Of a stretch of 64,000 nt of DNA, positions 35,818 to 44,090 are shown piece after piece; positions within the stretch are counted from its first letter, which is position 1; each line of letters begins with the position of its first letter. The position numbers were made by a program, and so were the translations under genes. Location: positions 1 through 64,000 of the forward strand of contig CAJTPJ010000001.1 of NCBI GenBank assembly GCA_910578145.1, written 5' to 3'. The DNA comes from an uncultured Christensenella sp. (GTDB lineage Bacteria; Bacillota; Clostridia; Christensenellales; Borkfalkiaceae). The notes beneath the pieces are model-generated. The model did no database searches. It worked only from the letters and a program-made list of their open reading frames with translations, and had not been told where the DNA came from.

Positions 35818-36819
35818 ATGAGGCTATACGTAATAAGCGGCGTTACCGGTATGACGGGCAGCGAACTTGCAAGACAACTCGTCGCGCGGGGCGATAAAGT
35901 TATAGGTTTTGATAATTTTTTCGCATCTTCTTTAAAAAGCGTAGAAGATTTGTTAAATAACCCTAATTTCATTTTTCACGAATACGATATAAACGATTTA
36001 ACGCAAATGGAAAACCTTTTAAACGAGGTTTTGGCGGCAAAGAGTAATATCTCAGGGGGGGGGGTAAACTCCGTTGTATACGTAAATTGCGCGGCTGTAG
36101 TGCATACCGAGCATTTTTATCACGTAAACAGCACGTTCCCTACTAACGTGGTTGCAATGAAAAATTTTCTTGACCAAGCAGTTAGGGCGGGCGCTGAAAC
36201 TTTTATAAATTGCTCTACTTCGGAAGTTTATTCTATGGACTCGTACCGTGAGGGCGGCGTGCGTGAGGACGATTTTCTTACGCTTGCAAACGCCGAGCAC
36301 AGCCAAAGGACGAGTTACGCCGTAGGCAAACTCACTACCGAATTTTTTATGAAGGACGCGGTAGACGAAGGAAAAATCAAGGGCTGCTCGATAAGGTTTG
36401 CAAATGTATACAGCAAAAGCGAATTATATCCCAAACATATCATACCCCATATACTTACGTCTTTAAAGAAAACGGGCAAAGTGGAACTTTTGGAAAATTC
36501 CAAAAAGAACCGCAGAACCTTTTTGCACAACTTTGACAGTTGCTCCGCAGTAATTGCTTTAATGGACACGCCTTCGGCTTTGGATGGCACGGTTTACAAC
36601 GTAGGCACGCAGGAAGAACTGTCTATTATCGAACTTGTAAAATTGTGCGGTAGCAAGCTGGGCATAGATAATCCCGAAATTATATTTAACGGTTATCGGG
36701 CGTCCGACCCCGAAAGACGTTTGCTCAACACCCAAAAAATTCAAACGGCAACCGGCTGGGAACCCGTTATAACCATTGAAAAAGGTATAGAGGCTTGCGT
36801 TGCGGAGATGACCAAATGA
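35818..36819 (+). CDS. NAD-dependent epimerase/dehydratase with an internal G10 tract
   Basis: 333 residues, extended short-chain dehydrogenase family. The nucleotide loop is GVTGMTGSELA near residue 8, the catalytic pair is in YAVGK, and the substrate-site region TFINCSTSEVY is present. It probably modifies a nucleotide sugar or activated phosphonate intermediate. Codons 79-82 run through ten consecutive G (36055-36064), encoding Gly-Gly-Gly before the next beta strand. The frame is open with ten G; loss or gain of one would truncate the protein, so phase-variable expression is likely. It overlaps the next gene by four bases. Confidence 0.87.
   Translation: MRLYVISGVTGMTGSELARQLVARGDKVIGFDNFFASSLKSVEDLLNNPNFIFHEYDINDLTQMENLLNEVLAAKSNISGGGVNSVVYVNCAAVVHTEHFYHVNSTFPTNVVAMKNFLDQAVRAGAETFINCSTSEVYSMDSYREGGVREDDFLTLANAEHSQRTSYAVGKLTTEFFMKDAVDEGKIKGCSIRFANVYSKSELYPKHIIPHILTSLKKTGKVELLENSKKNRRTFLHNFDSCSAVIALMDTPSALDGTVYNVGTQEELSIIELVKLCGSKLGIDNPEIIFNGYRASDPERRLLNTQKIQTATGWEPVITIEKGIEACVAEMTK
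36055..36064 (+). repeat. Homopolymeric G10 tract inside the epimerase gene
   Basis: Ten consecutive G in a coding region of otherwise moderate GC. Tracts of this length slip during replication and switch genes on and off in surface-glycan loci of other bacteria. Confidence 0.85.
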
Positions 36820-37556
36820 AAGTGCTGCTTTTAACCGTTGCAGGGCTTTCTGCAAGATTTGGTAAATCGGTTGGGCGCGAGTGCCTTAAATGTATTTATT
36901 TTGAAAAAGATTACAGGCAGTCGCTTTTGTGGCAGGCTGTAAATAAAAATCTTTCGTTTGATAAAATAATTATCGTCGGCGGCTTCAAGTTTGACGAGTT
37001 AAAAAAGTTTACGGATAATTATTTGGGCGAATTGTCCAACAAAATATTGCTTGTAAATAATGAAAAATACGCTGAATACGGCTCGGGCTACAGCCTTTAC
37101 AAGGGGCTTGAACGCGCGGTTTCGTTTTCTCCCGAGCAAATACTTTTCGCCGAAGGCGACCTTTGGACGGACGACGAAAGTTTTAGTTATTTATGCGACA
37201 GCGTTAAAGATTGCGTAACCTACAATTCGGAAGTGATAAGGGCTGATAAATCGGTTGTTTTCTATTTTGACGCGTCGGGAAAAATTAATTATCTTTATGA
37301 CGTAACGCACAATCTTTTGGAAATACGCGAGCCGTTTACCGCCGTGTACAATTCGGGTCAAATATGGAAATTCAGCAACCCCGAAAGAGTTGAAAGCGTG
37401 TTTAAAAGCCTTACTGCCCAAGAATGGCAGGGCACCAATCTCGTGTTCGTGCAACGCTATTTCGGTGGTTTGAAAAGCGGAGAATACGACCTTATCCCAA
37501 TTAAACAGTGGGTAAACTGCAATACCGTAGACGATTTCAGAAAAACAGGTGTTTAA
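36816..37556 (+). CDS. NTP transferase, LicC/PntC-like cytidylyltransferase
   Basis: 246 residues. A reduced nucleotidyltransferase signature (LLTVAGLSARFGKSVGRECLK) and FAEGDLWTDDESF for metal binding fit the phosphocholine/phosphonate cytidylyltransferase group. Placed before the phosphonate genes and downstream of licD, it most likely activates a phosphonate with CTP for LicD transfer. The start overlaps the epimerase stop (ATGA). Confidence 0.72.
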   Translation: MKVLLLTVAGLSARFGKSVGRECLKCIYFEKDYRQSLLWQAVNKNLSFDKIIIVGGFKFDELKKFTDNYLGELSNKILLVNNEKYAEYGSGYSLYKGLERAVSFSPEQILFAEGDLWTDDESFSYLCDSVKDCVTYNSEVIRADKSVVFYFDASGKINYLYDVTHNLLEIREPFTAVYNSGQIWKFSNPERVESVFKSLTAQEWQGTNLVFVQRYFGGLKSGEYDLIPIKQWVNCNTVDDFRKTGV

Positions 37557-37558
37557 CT

Positions 37559-38737
37559 ATGAAAACTTTAAACGAAAAACTTAACGCGCTTAAATCCCGT
37601 GCTGAAAACGGTAAAATAAAAATAATGATTATAGGCTTGGGTAGCGTAGGAACTTATCTTTTGGACTATTTGGTTTCTATGAACGACGAAGGCGTAGAAT
37701 TGTACGTAGTCGGCAGAAATAAAGATAAATTGACTTCCGACGTAAATATCGTTAAAGTCGCCGCGCTTATCCGTTCGCAGTGCAAAACGAAAATAAATAT
37801 TATTTCCGATGTAGATTTTAACAGCGTAGAACAGCTTGAAAAGTGTTTAAGCACTGTAAAACCCGATATCGTGGTAAACAGTAGCAGGGCGTATTCCGGT
37901 CTTAAATACGGCAGTATTTCCTGGAACAATATACGCGCATACGGAATTTGGTCGCCGCTTTCAATTAAATACGTAAAAAACATTATGGAAGCCTACGAAA
38001 ATAGCGGCAGCGACGCTATAGTAATAAACACCTCCTATTCCGACGCGATAATTCCCTGGCTTAAAAGCGCAGGAAAAGCCTTTCCCGATTTCGGAAGCGG
38101 CAACGTAAACCACCTTATACCCAGAATAAAATTTGCGGTTGCGGAAATGCTTGGCGTTGAAGATTTTTGGAACGTGGACGTAACTTACGCCACCGCGCAT
38201 TTCCACGACGTTGTAATTAGCAAAGAAGGTCACGTGGAAAACGTTTCTCAACTTATTAAAATAAAATACGGCGGTAAAACGCTTGATTTAAACACCGAAG
38301 AAATTTTTTCGCGCTGTAAAATAGCAATGCCCGTTGACGCAAAACGCAATATGATGAACGCGTCAAGCAATTTTGCGATAATAAGCGGCATATTGGATGC
38401 GGTGCGTTGCGGCAAAAAATGCAAATTGCATTGTCCGGGCGTTTTCGGGGAGATAGGAGGATATCCTGTAATAGTAGACGGCAGCGGCGAAAATGTGGAA
38501 GCGTATATAGACCAAAGCGAATTTACTATCGATGAAATGCGCAGTAAAAACAGGGAGTCGATATATCTTGACGGAATTGAAGACGTTAAGGACGGCGTGT
38601 TGGTGTATACCGACGGACTTTTGGATAAAGTAAACAAGGTATTCGGCGTTAAATTAGTAAAAAGGGTGCCTTTTGAAAAAATTGACGAAACGGCGCAGTT
38701 TATCGTAAATGAAATTATAGAGAAAAACAGAGGTTAA
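37559..38737 (+). CDS. NAD(P)-binding oxidoreductase of unknown substrate, phosphonate-linked
   Basis: 392 residues from the ATG at 37559 (two bases after the previous stop). A Rossmann start IKIMIIGLGSVGTYLLDYLV is followed by DIVVNSSRAYS and a C-terminal domain, resembling saccharopine-dehydrogenase-like or homospermidine-synthase-like folds. Locked between the cytidylyltransferase and PEP mutase genes, it may reduce phosphonoacetaldehyde or make another head group. No standard phosphonoacetaldehyde reductase or aminotransferase is present, which makes this gene the candidate. The family is uncertain. Confidence 0.65.
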   Translation: MKTLNEKLNALKSRAENGKIKIMIIGLGSVGTYLLDYLVSMNDEGVELYVVGRNKDKLTSDVNIVKVAALIRSQCKTKINIISDVDFNSVEQLEKCLSTVKPDIVVNSSRAYSGLKYGSISWNNIRAYGIWSPLSIKYVKNIMEAYENSGSDAIVINTSYSDAIIPWLKSAGKAFPDFGSGNVNHLIPRIKFAVAEMLGVEDFWNVDVTYATAHFHDVVISKEGHVENVSQLIKIKYGGKTLDLNTEEIFSRCKIAMPVDAKRNMMNASSNFAIISGILDAVRCGKKCKLHCPGVFGEIGGYPVIVDGSGENVEAYIDQSEFTIDEMRSKNRESIYLDGIEDVKDGVLVYTDGLLDKVNKVFGVKLVKRVPFEKIDETAQFIVNEIIEKNRG

Positions 38738-38738
38738 T

Positions 38739-40034
38739 ATGAAAAAAGTTTACACTTGCTTTTGTACCGACGTAATACACGACGGGCACCTGAATATAAT
38801 CAGCGAAGCAAAGAAATACGGCGAAGTTTACGTTGGCGTGCTTACGGACGAAGCGATGATAAGGTTTAACCGCTTTCCCGCAATAAGTTTTGAAGAAAGA
38901 ATTGCGCTTATTAAAAATATAGAAGGCGTAAAAGAAGTTTTAATTCAAAACGATATAATGTACGACGGGGTTATAAATAAACTCAAACCCGATTACGTAA
39001 TTCATGGCGATAATTGGCTTAGCGGTCAGCTTAAAGTAATAAGGGATAACGTTGAAGGCTTGCTTAAAAAATACGGCGGAAAAATTATCGACGTGCCGTA
39101 TACTTATAACGAGCGTGTTAAAAGGATAGACGCGCAGATTAGGGAAAAGCTGGCTATGCCTGAGTACCGCAGAAAGCGTTTAAAACAGCTTATTAAATTA
39201 AGACCCGTAGTAAAAACGCTTGAAGTTCACAGTGGTTTAACGGGGTTAATCGCCGAAAAAACTGTGGTTGAGCACAACGGCGAATTTGACCAATTCGACG
39301 CAATGTGGGTTAGCTCGCTTTGCGATTCAACGGCAAAAGGCAAACCCGATATCGAACTCGTAGATATGACGTCGCGCTTCAGAACGATAGACGACGTAAT
39401 GGAAGTGACCACAAAACCCATAATTTTCGACGGGGATACGGGAGGGTTAACCGAGCATTTCGTGTATACGGTGCGTTCGTTGGAGCGTATGGGCGTTTCG
39501 GCGATAATAATTGAAGATAAAACGGGTTTAAAAAAGAACTCGCTGTTCGGCAACGAAGTAGTGCAAACGCAGGACACTATCGAGCATTTTTGCGAGAAGA
39601 TAGCGGCGGGTAAAAAAGTTCAGTTAACCGACGATTTTATGATTATCGCGCGTATTGAAAGCCTTATTCTCGACCAAGGAATGGACGACGCGTTAAACCG
39701 TGCCCGCGCTTACGTGAAAGCGGGTGCAGACGGTATAATGATTCACAGCCGCAAAAAAGACCCCGCTGAAATCGTGGAGTTTTGCAAGTTGTTCCGCAAG
39801 GAAGACGAAATTACGCCAATCGTCGTCGTTCCGTCCTCTTTTAACAGTATAACGGAGGGCGAGCTTGCGGCAGTGGGCGTAAATATAGTAATTTACGCAA
39901 ACCAGCTTACCAGAAGCGCGTTCCCCGCAATGGAACAAACGGCAAAAGATATACTCAAATACCACAGGGCACAGGAAGTTGACGCCCGTTTAATGTCTAT
40001 AAAAGACATAATTTCACTTATCGAAGAATTATAA
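38739..40034 (+). CDS. pepM: Phosphoenolpyruvate mutase with N-terminal cytidylyltransferase-like domain
   Basis: 431 residues. Residues 1-140 form a cytidylyltransferase-like domain (FCTDVIHDGHLNII, with the HxGH-type site). From about 160 on is the isocitrate-lyase-fold PEP mutase, with the diagnostic EDKTGLKKNS motif near residues 258-267 and DTGG for metal binding. It makes the carbon-phosphorus bond by converting PEP to phosphonopyruvate. The fusion suggests that the product is activated as a CMP ester. Followed directly by phosphonopyruvate decarboxylase. Confidence 0.93.
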   Translation: MKKVYTCFCTDVIHDGHLNIISEAKKYGEVYVGVLTDEAMIRFNRFPAISFEERIALIKNIEGVKEVLIQNDIMYDGVINKLKPDYVIHGDNWLSGQLKVIRDNVEGLLKKYGGKIIDVPYTYNERVKRIDAQIREKLAMPEYRRKRLKQLIKLRPVVKTLEVHSGLTGLIAEKTVVEHNGEFDQFDAMWVSSLCDSTAKGKPDIELVDMTSRFRTIDDVMEVTTKPIIFDGDTGGLTEHFVYTVRSLERMGVSAIIIEDKTGLKKNSLFGNEVVQTQDTIEHFCEKIAAGKKVQLTDDFMIIARIESLILDQGMDDALNRARAYVKAGADGIMIHSRKKDPAEIVEFCKLFRKEDEITPIVVVPSSFNSITEGELAAVGVNIVIYANQLTRSAFPAMEQTAKDILKYHRAQEVDARLMSIKDIISLIEEL

Positions 40035-40042
40035 GGTAAAAT

Positions 40043-41167
40043 ATGAATGCAGAAAAATTAGTTGAACTGTTAAACGTTGATTTTTTTACGGGCGTTCCCG
40101 ATTCGCAACTCAAACAGTTGTGCGACTGCCTTTATGCAAAATACGGCGTATGCAACGAACGTCATATAATTGCGGCTAACGAGGGAAACAGCGTTGCAAT
40201 AGCCGCGGGCTATCATTTGGCTACGGGCAAAATCCCTGCGGTTTATCTGCAAAACAGCGGCGAGGGCAATATAATCAACCCCGTTGCTTCGCTTTTAAAC
40301 GACAAAGTTTACGCCATTCCTTGCATATTTATAATAGGCTGGCGCGGCGAGCCCGGCGTTCACGACGAACCCCAGCACGTTTATCAGGGCGAAGTTACTT
40401 TAAAACTTCTTGAAGATATGGGCATAACGGCGTTTGTCGTTGATAAAAATACTACCGAAGAAGAGCTGAAAAGCTGGGTTAATAGTTCAAAACCTTTGCT
40501 CGCAAACGGCAAGCAGGTTGCTTTCGTAATAAAGAAAGGCGCGCTTTCTTATGAAAATGAAGCCCGTTACCGCAACGATTTTTCAATGAACCGCGAGGAA
40601 ATTATCAGGCACATTGCCTCAGTTGCAAAAGACAATCCCGTTATTTCCACTACGGGCAAAATCTCAAGGGAATTATTTGAAATACGCGAAGCGGAAAAGC
40701 AGGGGCACCAATACGATTTTCTCACCGTAGGCTCTATGGGGCATTGCTCGTCAATAGCGCTGGGCGTTGCCATTAACAAAAGTAACACTAAAATTTGGTG
40801 TATAGACGGCGACGGCGCAGCGCTTATGCATCTCGGCGCAATGGCGGTTATCGGTTCAAGCCGTTTGCAAAACTTGGTGCATATAGTTATCAATAACGGC
40901 GCCCACGAAACGGTGGGCGGTATGCCTACGGTTGCAACGCAGACCAATCTCGTTGGCATTGCCAAGGCGTGCGGTTACGATTACGCGGTAAGTGTGGAAG
41001 ATTATAAATCGCTTGACAAAGAGCTGTCGCGGGCTAAAAAAGCTGAAAAGTTGGTGTTTATTGAGGTTAAAGCGGCTTTGGGCGCGCGCGCTGATTTAGG
41101 TAGACCCACGACTACCGCTCTACAAAACAAAACTAATTTTATGAGCTATCTAAAACTTTTAAAATAA
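40043..41167 (+). CDS. Phosphonopyruvate decarboxylase
   Basis: 374 residues, thiamine-diphosphate enzyme. The N-terminal ANEGNSVAIAAGYHLATG has the catalytic Glu, PGVHDEPQH is typical for this enzyme, and the cofactor motif GDGAALMHLGAM...NNGAHETVGGMPT is present. It pulls the unfavourable mutase reaction forward by giving phosphonoacetaldehyde. Last gene of the glycan operon; a terminator follows. Confidence 0.94.
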   Translation: MNAEKLVELLNVDFFTGVPDSQLKQLCDCLYAKYGVCNERHIIAANEGNSVAIAAGYHLATGKIPAVYLQNSGEGNIINPVASLLNDKVYAIPCIFIIGWRGEPGVHDEPQHVYQGEVTLKLLEDMGITAFVVDKNTTEEELKSWVNSSKPLLANGKQVAFVIKKGALSYENEARYRNDFSMNREEIIRHIASVAKDNPVISTTGKISRELFEIREAEKQGHQYDFLTVGSMGHCSSIALGVAINKSNTKIWCIDGDGAALMHLGAMAVIGSSRLQNLVHIVINNGAHETVGGMPTVATQTNLVGIAKACGYDYAVSVEDYKSLDKELSRAKKAEKLVFIEVKAALGARADLGRPTTTALQNKTNFMSYLKLLK

Positions 41168-41170
41168 TTT

Positions 41171-41197
41171 AAAGCGGCGGCAATCGCCGCTTTTTTT
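41171..41197 (+). terminator. Terminator of the glycan/phosphonate operon
   Basis: AAAGCGGCG/CGCCGCTTT stem followed by T7, four bases after the decarboxylase gene. Confidence 0.9.
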
Positions 41198-41233
41198 GTT
41201 ATAAAAATTTGCATTAAAGTCAAATATTAAAAT

Positions 41234-41344
41234 ATGGTTTATAAATTTACGGTGAACGGCGTGCGGGTTAAAGTTGTGTTTTCGGAAAAGTTGGAAGCGG
41301 TTACGCTGGAAAACGCCTTGGTAAAAATTGCCACGGCAAGATAA
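41234..41344 (+). CDS. 36-residue protein next to the recombinase gene
   Basis: A short frame (MVYKFTVNGVRVKV then VFSEKLEAVTLENALVKIA) with a beta-hairpin-like start and helical end. It reminds me of the small TnpW-like proteins found next to large serine recombinases in mobile elements of Bacillota. No ribosome binding site is obvious. Its position, 53 bases before the recombinase frame, makes it a candidate for a direction factor, which is inference only. Confidence 0.5.
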   Translation: MVYKFTVNGVRVKVVFSEKLEAVTLENALVKIATAR

Positions 41345-41396
41345 ATTAAAATTGCTTGAAAAAAGTTTTTAACGCGTATAAAATAAACTTGTCAAA

Positions 41397-43094
41397 GTGC
41401 CTAAGTCCGCAAGTGTACATATGGCAAGAACAAGCAAATATCAGGCGCAGAATACTGCAATCCCCGCGGCTCAAAAAGAGTGGCGGGCGGGTTTGTACAT
41501 CCGCCTTTCGCGCGAGGACGGGGATAAAATAGAAAGCGACAGTGTAAGTTCACAGCGGGCTATGCTTGAAAAATTTGTTGCAGATAACGAATTTTTAAAC
41601 CTTACCGACTATTACGTAGACGACGGTTGGAGCGGCACCGATTTCGAACGCCCCGCGTTTAAAAAAATGATGTCCGACCTTACCGCTAAAAAAATAAACT
41701 GCGTTATAGTAAAGGACCTTTCCCGTTTCGGCAGAAATTATATCGAAGCGGGTAAATACTTAGAAACGGTGTTTCCGCTTTTAAAAGTAAGATTTATAGC
41801 TGTAAACGATATGATTGACAGCGTTTCAAACCCGCAGTCTATGAACACGGTGATAGTGCCGTTTAAAAATATTTTAAACGACGAGTACTGCCGCGATATC
41901 TCTATGAAAGTACGCAGCGCTTTGGATATCCGCCGCAGACAGGGCAAATTTATTGGCTCGTTTGCCGCTTACGGCTATAAAAAATGCGAAACCGACCACA
42001 ATAAACTTGTTATAGACGAAGAGGCGGCGCAAGTCGTTAGGCAAATTTTCAGCCTTTTTCTTTCCGGCAATAGCATTATAGGCATTGCCAGAATACTTAA
42101 CGGGCGGGGGGTGTTAAACCCTTCGGAATATAAGCGTGGCAAAGGTTTGAATTGCGCCAAGGGCAGCGGGTTTTGGGTAGATTCCACCGTGCGCAGAATA
42201 CTTACCAACGAATTATATATAGGCAACCTCGTGCAGAAAAAAAACCAAACGGTAAGTTATAAAGTCCACCTTTCAAAAAGCGTGCAAACCTCGGAAAGAA
42301 TAACCGTCGAGCGCACGCACGAGGCGATAATTTCAAAAGAGGACTTTGAAAAAGTGCGCAATCTTTTGTCGCGGGATACGCGCGTAAGCCCGAAAAGCGG
42401 CAGGCTTTCGCTGTTTGCGGGGTTTGTAAAGTGCGCCGATTGCCGCCGCGCAATGGTCAGGCGCACGGTTATACAGCCGTACAAAACGTACGAATACTAT
42501 ATATGTTCCACGTACCGCAAAATGAACAGCAAGGCGTGTACCAAGCACGCAATACGGGCGGACGCGCTTGAAGAAGTGGTTTTAACAGTGCTAAACAAGT
42601 ACGTTTCCGTTGCGGTGGATTATGACAGACTGTCTGAAAAGATAAAAAGCGCCGACCGCGCCAACGACGCTATGCAACGGTTTAAAGCCGAACTTGCCGC
42701 AAAACAAGCTGAAATTGCCAAAGCGCAAAACTTGCTTACGGACATTTATCCCGATTTTAAAGCGGGCATAATTTCAAAGGCGCAATATTTCGCGCTTAAA
42801 GAAAAGTATGAAAATATGGCGGCGCGGGCAGAGGATGCGGCGGAGCAAATCCGTAGCGAAATGGAAAGATATTCTAACGGGCTTGACGGAAACGACGGGT
42901 TTATTAAGTCGCTTAAAAAGTATAACGGCTTGCAAAAACTTACCCGTGAAATAGTGGTGGAGCTTATCGATAATATTTTTATCAGCGAAGGCGGTGGAGT
43001 TGAAATCCATTTTAAATTTAAAGACGCGTTTTTAAGCGCGCGCGAATTTGTTGAAAAAGGCGGTTTTGAATATAAAGCGGAAAATCTGCAATAA
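41397..43094 (+). CDS. Large serine recombinase (element integrase/excisionase)
   Basis: 565 residues from GTG 41397, or 557 from ATG 41421; neither start has a clear ribosome binding site. The catalytic serine is in YIRLSRED (residue 38 of the long form), followed by the resolvase domain (SVSSQR, DDGWSGTDFERPAF, VIVKDLSRFGRNY), the recombinase domain with RRILTNELYIGN, a zinc ribbon (CADC...YYICSTYRK...KAC) and a coiled coil near 410-480. This is the domain order of integrases such as those of skin-type elements. It lies 1.0 kb inside the right boundary and should catalyse recombination between the sites in spoVAD. Confidence 0.95.
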   Translation: MPKSASVHMARTSKYQAQNTAIPAAQKEWRAGLYIRLSREDGDKIESDSVSSQRAMLEKFVADNEFLNLTDYYVDDGWSGTDFERPAFKKMMSDLTAKKINCVIVKDLSRFGRNYIEAGKYLETVFPLLKVRFIAVNDMIDSVSNPQSMNTVIVPFKNILNDEYCRDISMKVRSALDIRRRQGKFIGSFAAYGYKKCETDHNKLVIDEEAAQVVRQIFSLFLSGNSIIGIARILNGRGVLNPSEYKRGKGLNCAKGSGFWVDSTVRRILTNELYIGNLVQKKNQTVSYKVHLSKSVQTSERITVERTHEAIISKEDFEKVRNLLSRDTRVSPKSGRLSLFAGFVKCADCRRAMVRRTVIQPYKTYEYYICSTYRKMNSKACTKHAIRADALEEVVLTVLNKYVSVAVDYDRLSEKIKSADRANDAMQRFKAELAAKQAEIAKAQNLLTDIYPDFKAGIISKAQYFALKEKYENMAARAEDAAEQIRSEMERYSNGLDGNDGFIKSLKKYNGLQKLTREIVVELIDNIFISEGGGVEIHFKFKDAFLSAREFVEKGGFEYKAENLQ

Positions 43095-43096
43095 AA

Positions 43097-43121
43097 AAGC
43101 GGGCAAGTCGCCCGTTTTTTT
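43097..43121. terminator. Terminator between convergent recombinase and flavin reductase genes
   Basis: GCGGGC/GCCCGT stem with A-rich left flank and T7 on the right; usable in both directions. Confidence 0.8.
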
Positions 43122-43123
43122 AA

Positions 43124-44038
43124 TTATTGTTTCTTTTTTTCTTTTCTGCGCTTATCGTTTATAGTTTCAAGCGCGGCTTCGTCAATTACGGAAATGCCCT
43201 CTTCTTTGGCTATTTCCACCATTTGCGTAAGCGCGGCTTTTAAAAACACGCGCGGGATTTTGGTTAATTTTGCGCACGCTCCGTCGGTAAAAGTAACCTG
43301 CGGGTCAATGCGTTTGGCGGCGTACACAACCGAGCCAACGTCGCCCTCTTTCGCCCGTACTTTTTCGGCATAAGGCTTTTTAAAGGAGGAGCACCAAAAG
43401 TCAGTGCTGTCGCGGTAGCCGTAATCAACGGGCACGCGCGGAAAATTGTTAGCTTTAACTCCGTTTACTATGCAATTATATTGTTTTTCTTTCATTAAAA
43501 TTTTGTCGATTTTCAAAATGAAATGAGCGCCGAATCTGCTGGTAATGCCGTTAAAATTTCTGTAAGGCGGTTCGTACCCCTCTAAACAACCCGCCTTATC
43601 GCGGCGCGCGTTTTCCAAGCCGTCGTCCCAGGTACATTCAAACACTTGATATGCCTCTTTTATAACTTGCGGTCTGTCGCCCTCTGCCAAGCCGTCTTCA
43701 AGTGTAAAAATACAGTTTTTCATTTTTTCGTCCGTGGTTTCGCCGGGGAAACCCAAACGCACCGCTTCGCGAAAAAACTTTTTATCATCGGTGATAAAAT
43801 TTAAAGAAACTTTACTGCCGCGTAAAATATTTTGCGCCGTGTTAGAGCTGTTTCTGCACTCTAAAATCATTGCGTAATAATCTTTGCCCGCTACGTAGTA
43901 GGGGAAGCAGAGCGAGTAAGCGCCCAAGTTGGTTTTTCCGTTTTCCGCAACCGTGCCCACCAAAATAGTAGGCATAGGAAAAAACGCCGAAGTTTGGTAA
44001 AAGTTATCCACTATTCTCAAATCTTTAAACGAGCTCAT
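43124..44038 (-). CDS. Flavin reductase-like protein with C-terminal helical domain
   Basis: 304 residues. Residues 1-200 match the FMN-binding flavin reductase/flavoredoxin fold (MPTILVGTVAENGKTNLGAYSL, then CRNSSNTAQNI and SKVSLNFI). The last 60 residues (KIPRVFLKAALTQMVEIAKEEGISVIDEAALE) look like the small PCP_red-type helical domain found in some redox proteins. It is the right-most gene of the element, on the minus strand, and has no obvious link to the glycan. Its start lies 72 bases from the right junction. Confidence 0.78.
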   Translation of the reverse strand: MSSFKDLRIVDNFYQTSAFFPMPTILVGTVAENGKTNLGAYSLCFPYYVAGKDYYAMILECRNSSNTAQNILRGSKVSLNFITDDKKFFREAVRLGFPGETTDEKMKNCIFTLEDGLAEGDRPQVIKEAYQVFECTWDDGLENARRDKAGCLEGYEPPYRNFNGITSRFGAHFILKIDKILMKEKQYNCIVNGVKANNFPRVPVDYGYRDSTDFWCSSFKKPYAEKVRAKEGDVGSVVYAAKRIDPQVTFTDGACAKLTKIPRVFLKAALTQMVEIAKEEGISVIDEAALETINDKRRKEKKKQ

Positions 44039-44090
44039 ACGATTATTATATTTACAAACTTAAATTTTGTCAATCCGCCGAAAAATTTTA

